Source of the DNA: Candidatus Nitrosopumilus sp.
Lineage (GTDB): Archaea; Thermoproteota; Nitrososphaeria; Nitrososphaerales; Nitrosopumilaceae
NCBI GenBank assembly: GCA_003331425.1
Contig: QOOS01000003.1
Coordinates: 1-64,000 of the forward strand
Reading direction: 5' to 3'
DNA length: 64,000 bases
Shown here: positions 62,205-64,000 of the stretch, one piece after another
Layout: every line of letters begins with the position of its first letter
Position numbering within the stretch: position 1 is the stretch's first letter
Translations under genes and position numbers: made by a program
Notes under the pieces: model-generated
The model's input: only the letters and a program-made list of their open reading frames with translations
Told to the model about the DNA's origin: nothing
Database searches by the model: none

Positions 62205-62336
62205 TTACTTTGTTTCTTTCAAAAGTTTTCGGTAACCTTCACATTCTTTGCAAACAGGTTTTCCTTTATACTTTGGATTACCATCTTTGATCTTTAAGGT
62301 TCCAGGGGCAATTTTACAAATACAACAAACTACCAT
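62205..62336 (-). CDS. 43-aa zinc-ribbon miniprotein (absent from ORF track)
   Basis: MVVCCICKIAPGTLKIKDGNPKYKGKPVCKECEGYRKLLKETK. Confidence 0.6.
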   Translation of the reverse strand: MVVCCICKIAPGTLKIKDGNPKYKGKPVCKECEGYRKLLKETK

Positions 62337-62377
62337 GTTTAATGACTAAAATTTGCAATTAATAAAATTTGGTAAAT

Positions 62378-63391
62378 TTAGAGATTATCAGTTATTTGTT
62401 TTGTAAATTCAGTAGTCGTCTTATCACCACCAATATCTTTTGTTTTAATTCCAGTTTTCACTAAATCAAAAATAGTAGATTCTAGTTTTTTTGCCATTTC
62501 AAAACACTTTTGATCATTATGTTTTGCACCAAGCCAATCAAGCATCATTTTAATCGAAAGTAAAAATGATGAAGGGTTTGCAATATTTTGTCCAGCAATA
62601 TCAAATGCCGCACCATGAACAGGTTCAAACAATGCAAAATCATCACCAAGATTTGCAGCAGGCGCCATACCTAAACCACCAACTACTTGAGAAGATTCAT
62701 CAGACAAGATATCACCAAAGAGGTTAGTAGTTACTACAACATCAAATTTTTCAGGTTGACGAATTAAATTCATTGCACATGCATCAACATACATTTCTTC
62801 AAATTTAATTTCCGGATAATCTTTTGAAACTTCAATGCATGCTTTTGCAAATAATCCATCAGTTACACGCATAACATTTGATTTATGAACACAAGTTACT
62901 TTTTTCATAGAATTACGTTGTTTTGCAGTTTCAAAGGCATATTTTGCAATTCTTTTTGATGCAGCTTCAGAAATAATTCTCAAAGCAACTGCAGAATCAC
63001 CTAAACTAAATTCTTTGCCAGTGTAAAGATCTTCAGTATTTTCTCGAACTATAACCATATCAATATCATCACGTAATGCAGGCATGTGAGGGTATGATTT
63101 GGAAGGTCGAATATTTGCATAAAGATCAAGCATTCTTCTTAAAACAACAATTACATCAGCAGCACTTTCACCTACTGGAGCCTTAAGACACACATCAGAA
63201 TTTTTGATATTTTCAACTACATCTTCAGGAAGTGCTTTTCCTGTTTGTTCAAGGGCTTTATCCCCAGCAATTAATTTAGAAATTTCAAATTCAATTCCAT
63301 ATTTTTCTTGAATTGTGTTTAACACAGAAATTGCAGAATCAGATAGTTCAGGACCTATGCCGTCACCAGTAATTAATGAAATCTTATACAT
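62378..63391 (-). CDS. isocitrate/isopropylmalate dehydrogenase family (LeuB-like)
   Basis: 'ISLITGDGIGPEL', 'VIVRENTEDLYTG', 'NLFGDILSDESSQVVGGLGMAPAANLG'. Confidence 0.93.
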   Translation of the reverse strand: MYKISLITGDGIGPELSDSAISVLNTIQEKYGIEFEISKLIAGDKALEQTGKALPEDVVENIKNSDVCLKAPVGESAADVIVVLRRMLDLYANIRPSKSYPHMPALRDDIDMVIVRENTEDLYTGKEFSLGDSAVALRIISEAASKRIAKYAFETAKQRNSMKKVTCVHKSNVMRVTDGLFAKACIEVSKDYPEIKFEEMYVDACAMNLIRQPEKFDVVVTTNLFGDILSDESSQVVGGLGMAPAANLGDDFALFEPVHGAAFDIAGQNIANPSSFLLSIKMMLDWLGAKHNDQKCFEMAKKLESTIFDLVKTGIKTKDIGGDKTTTEFTKQITDNL

Positions 63392-63413
63392 ACTATCACA
63401 TCAATAATCAAAT

Positions 63414-64000
63414 TCAGTTTAACTGTTTTTCCTTAAGCATATTTTTAAGCATGATTCTATTGATTCCATCAATTACAGCTTTTACACTTGTAGTAACAAT
63501 ATCTTCTCCAACAGATTTTGCTGAAACAGAATTTCCTTGAGGGTCCTCAACAGTAATTGTTACTTCACATAATGCCGTAGCACCACCAGATATAGATGCC
63601 AATCTATAGTCAGTAATTTTTAATTCTGAAACCTTACCAGTGATTTTTTGAATGGCATTTAATGCAGCATCAACTGGACCTACACCATAATCAGTTCCAA
63701 TAAAATCTTCACCATCAATATTTAATTTTACAAATGCATATGGCATGATTCCAATACCTGTTGAAACTGAAAATGCAGATAGTTGAACAATTTTCTTTAT
63801 TCCTTTTTCACCTAAAACATCACTTGCAATAGATAATAATTCAACATCAGTAATTTGTTGCCCTTGATCACCAAGCACTTTAATTTTTTCAAGAATTTGT
63901 TTGGATTGATCATCAGTAGTTTTTACGCCAAATTCTTCAAGCATAGCATTCATTCCATGAATTCCAGCATGTTTACCTATTCGAAGTTGTCTTGTTCTAC
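63414..64000 (-). CDS. C-terminal part of 2-isopropylmalate/citramalate/homocitrate synthase family, truncated by the window edge
   Basis: frame stays open upstream of the tracked Met, reading '...RIGKHAGIHGMNAMLEEFG'; C-terminal LeuA regulatory-domain pattern. Confidence 0.85.
   Translation of the reverse strand, partial: RTRQLRIGKHAGIHGMNAMLEEFGVKTTDDQSKQILEKIKVLGDQGQQITDVELLSIASDVLGEKGIKKIVQLSAFSVSTGIGIMPYAFVKLNIDGEDFIGTDYGVGPVDAALNAIQKITGKVSELKITDYRLASISGGATALCEVTITVEDPQGNSVSAKSVGEDIVTTSVKAVIDGINRIMLKNMLKEKQLN

Overview
This 64 kb window is AT-rich chromosomal DNA from an ammonia-oxidising archaeon of the Nitrosopumilus type (Thaumarchaeota/Nitrososphaerota). That placement is inferred from the gene families and rRNA organisation; no search was run. 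The window is mostly chromosomal housekeeping: a minus-strand 16S-23S rRNA operon with no spacer tRNA, TFB, BirA, EF-1alpha/S10/RpoP, FBP aldolase/phosphatase, DNA ligase, tRNA endonuclease, AspS, TldD, UDG/AAG repair glycosylases, a 3-hydroxyacyl-CoA dehydrogenase and LeuB/LeuA-like genes. The most notable accessory content is: (1) a polyhydroxyalkanoate (PHA) locus at about 51.6-56.3 kb with PhaC, a PhaE-like protein, several phasin-like proteins, one of them ending in an AbrB-type domain, and three helically phased ATTACCA repeats directly upstream of a TATA box; (2) a protein made almost entirely of about 45 G-[YF]-[DN]-x-x pentapeptides at 61.4-62.1 kb; (3) a His-rich metal-uptake gene set (ZnuA-like protein, a small ORF and a TPR protein with a His/Glu tail); (4) three 42-bp tandem repeats just downstream of the 23S gene, each able to form a GNRA-capped hairpin in the rRNA sense; (5) candidate structured ncRNAs near 57.87-57.96 kb and 50.72-50.87 kb; (6) many very small CxxC zinc-ribbon proteins missing from the ORF track; (7) two secreted metalloprotease-like proteins, one with a degenerate HQxxH motif. 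No CRISPR array, transposase or prophage was found.
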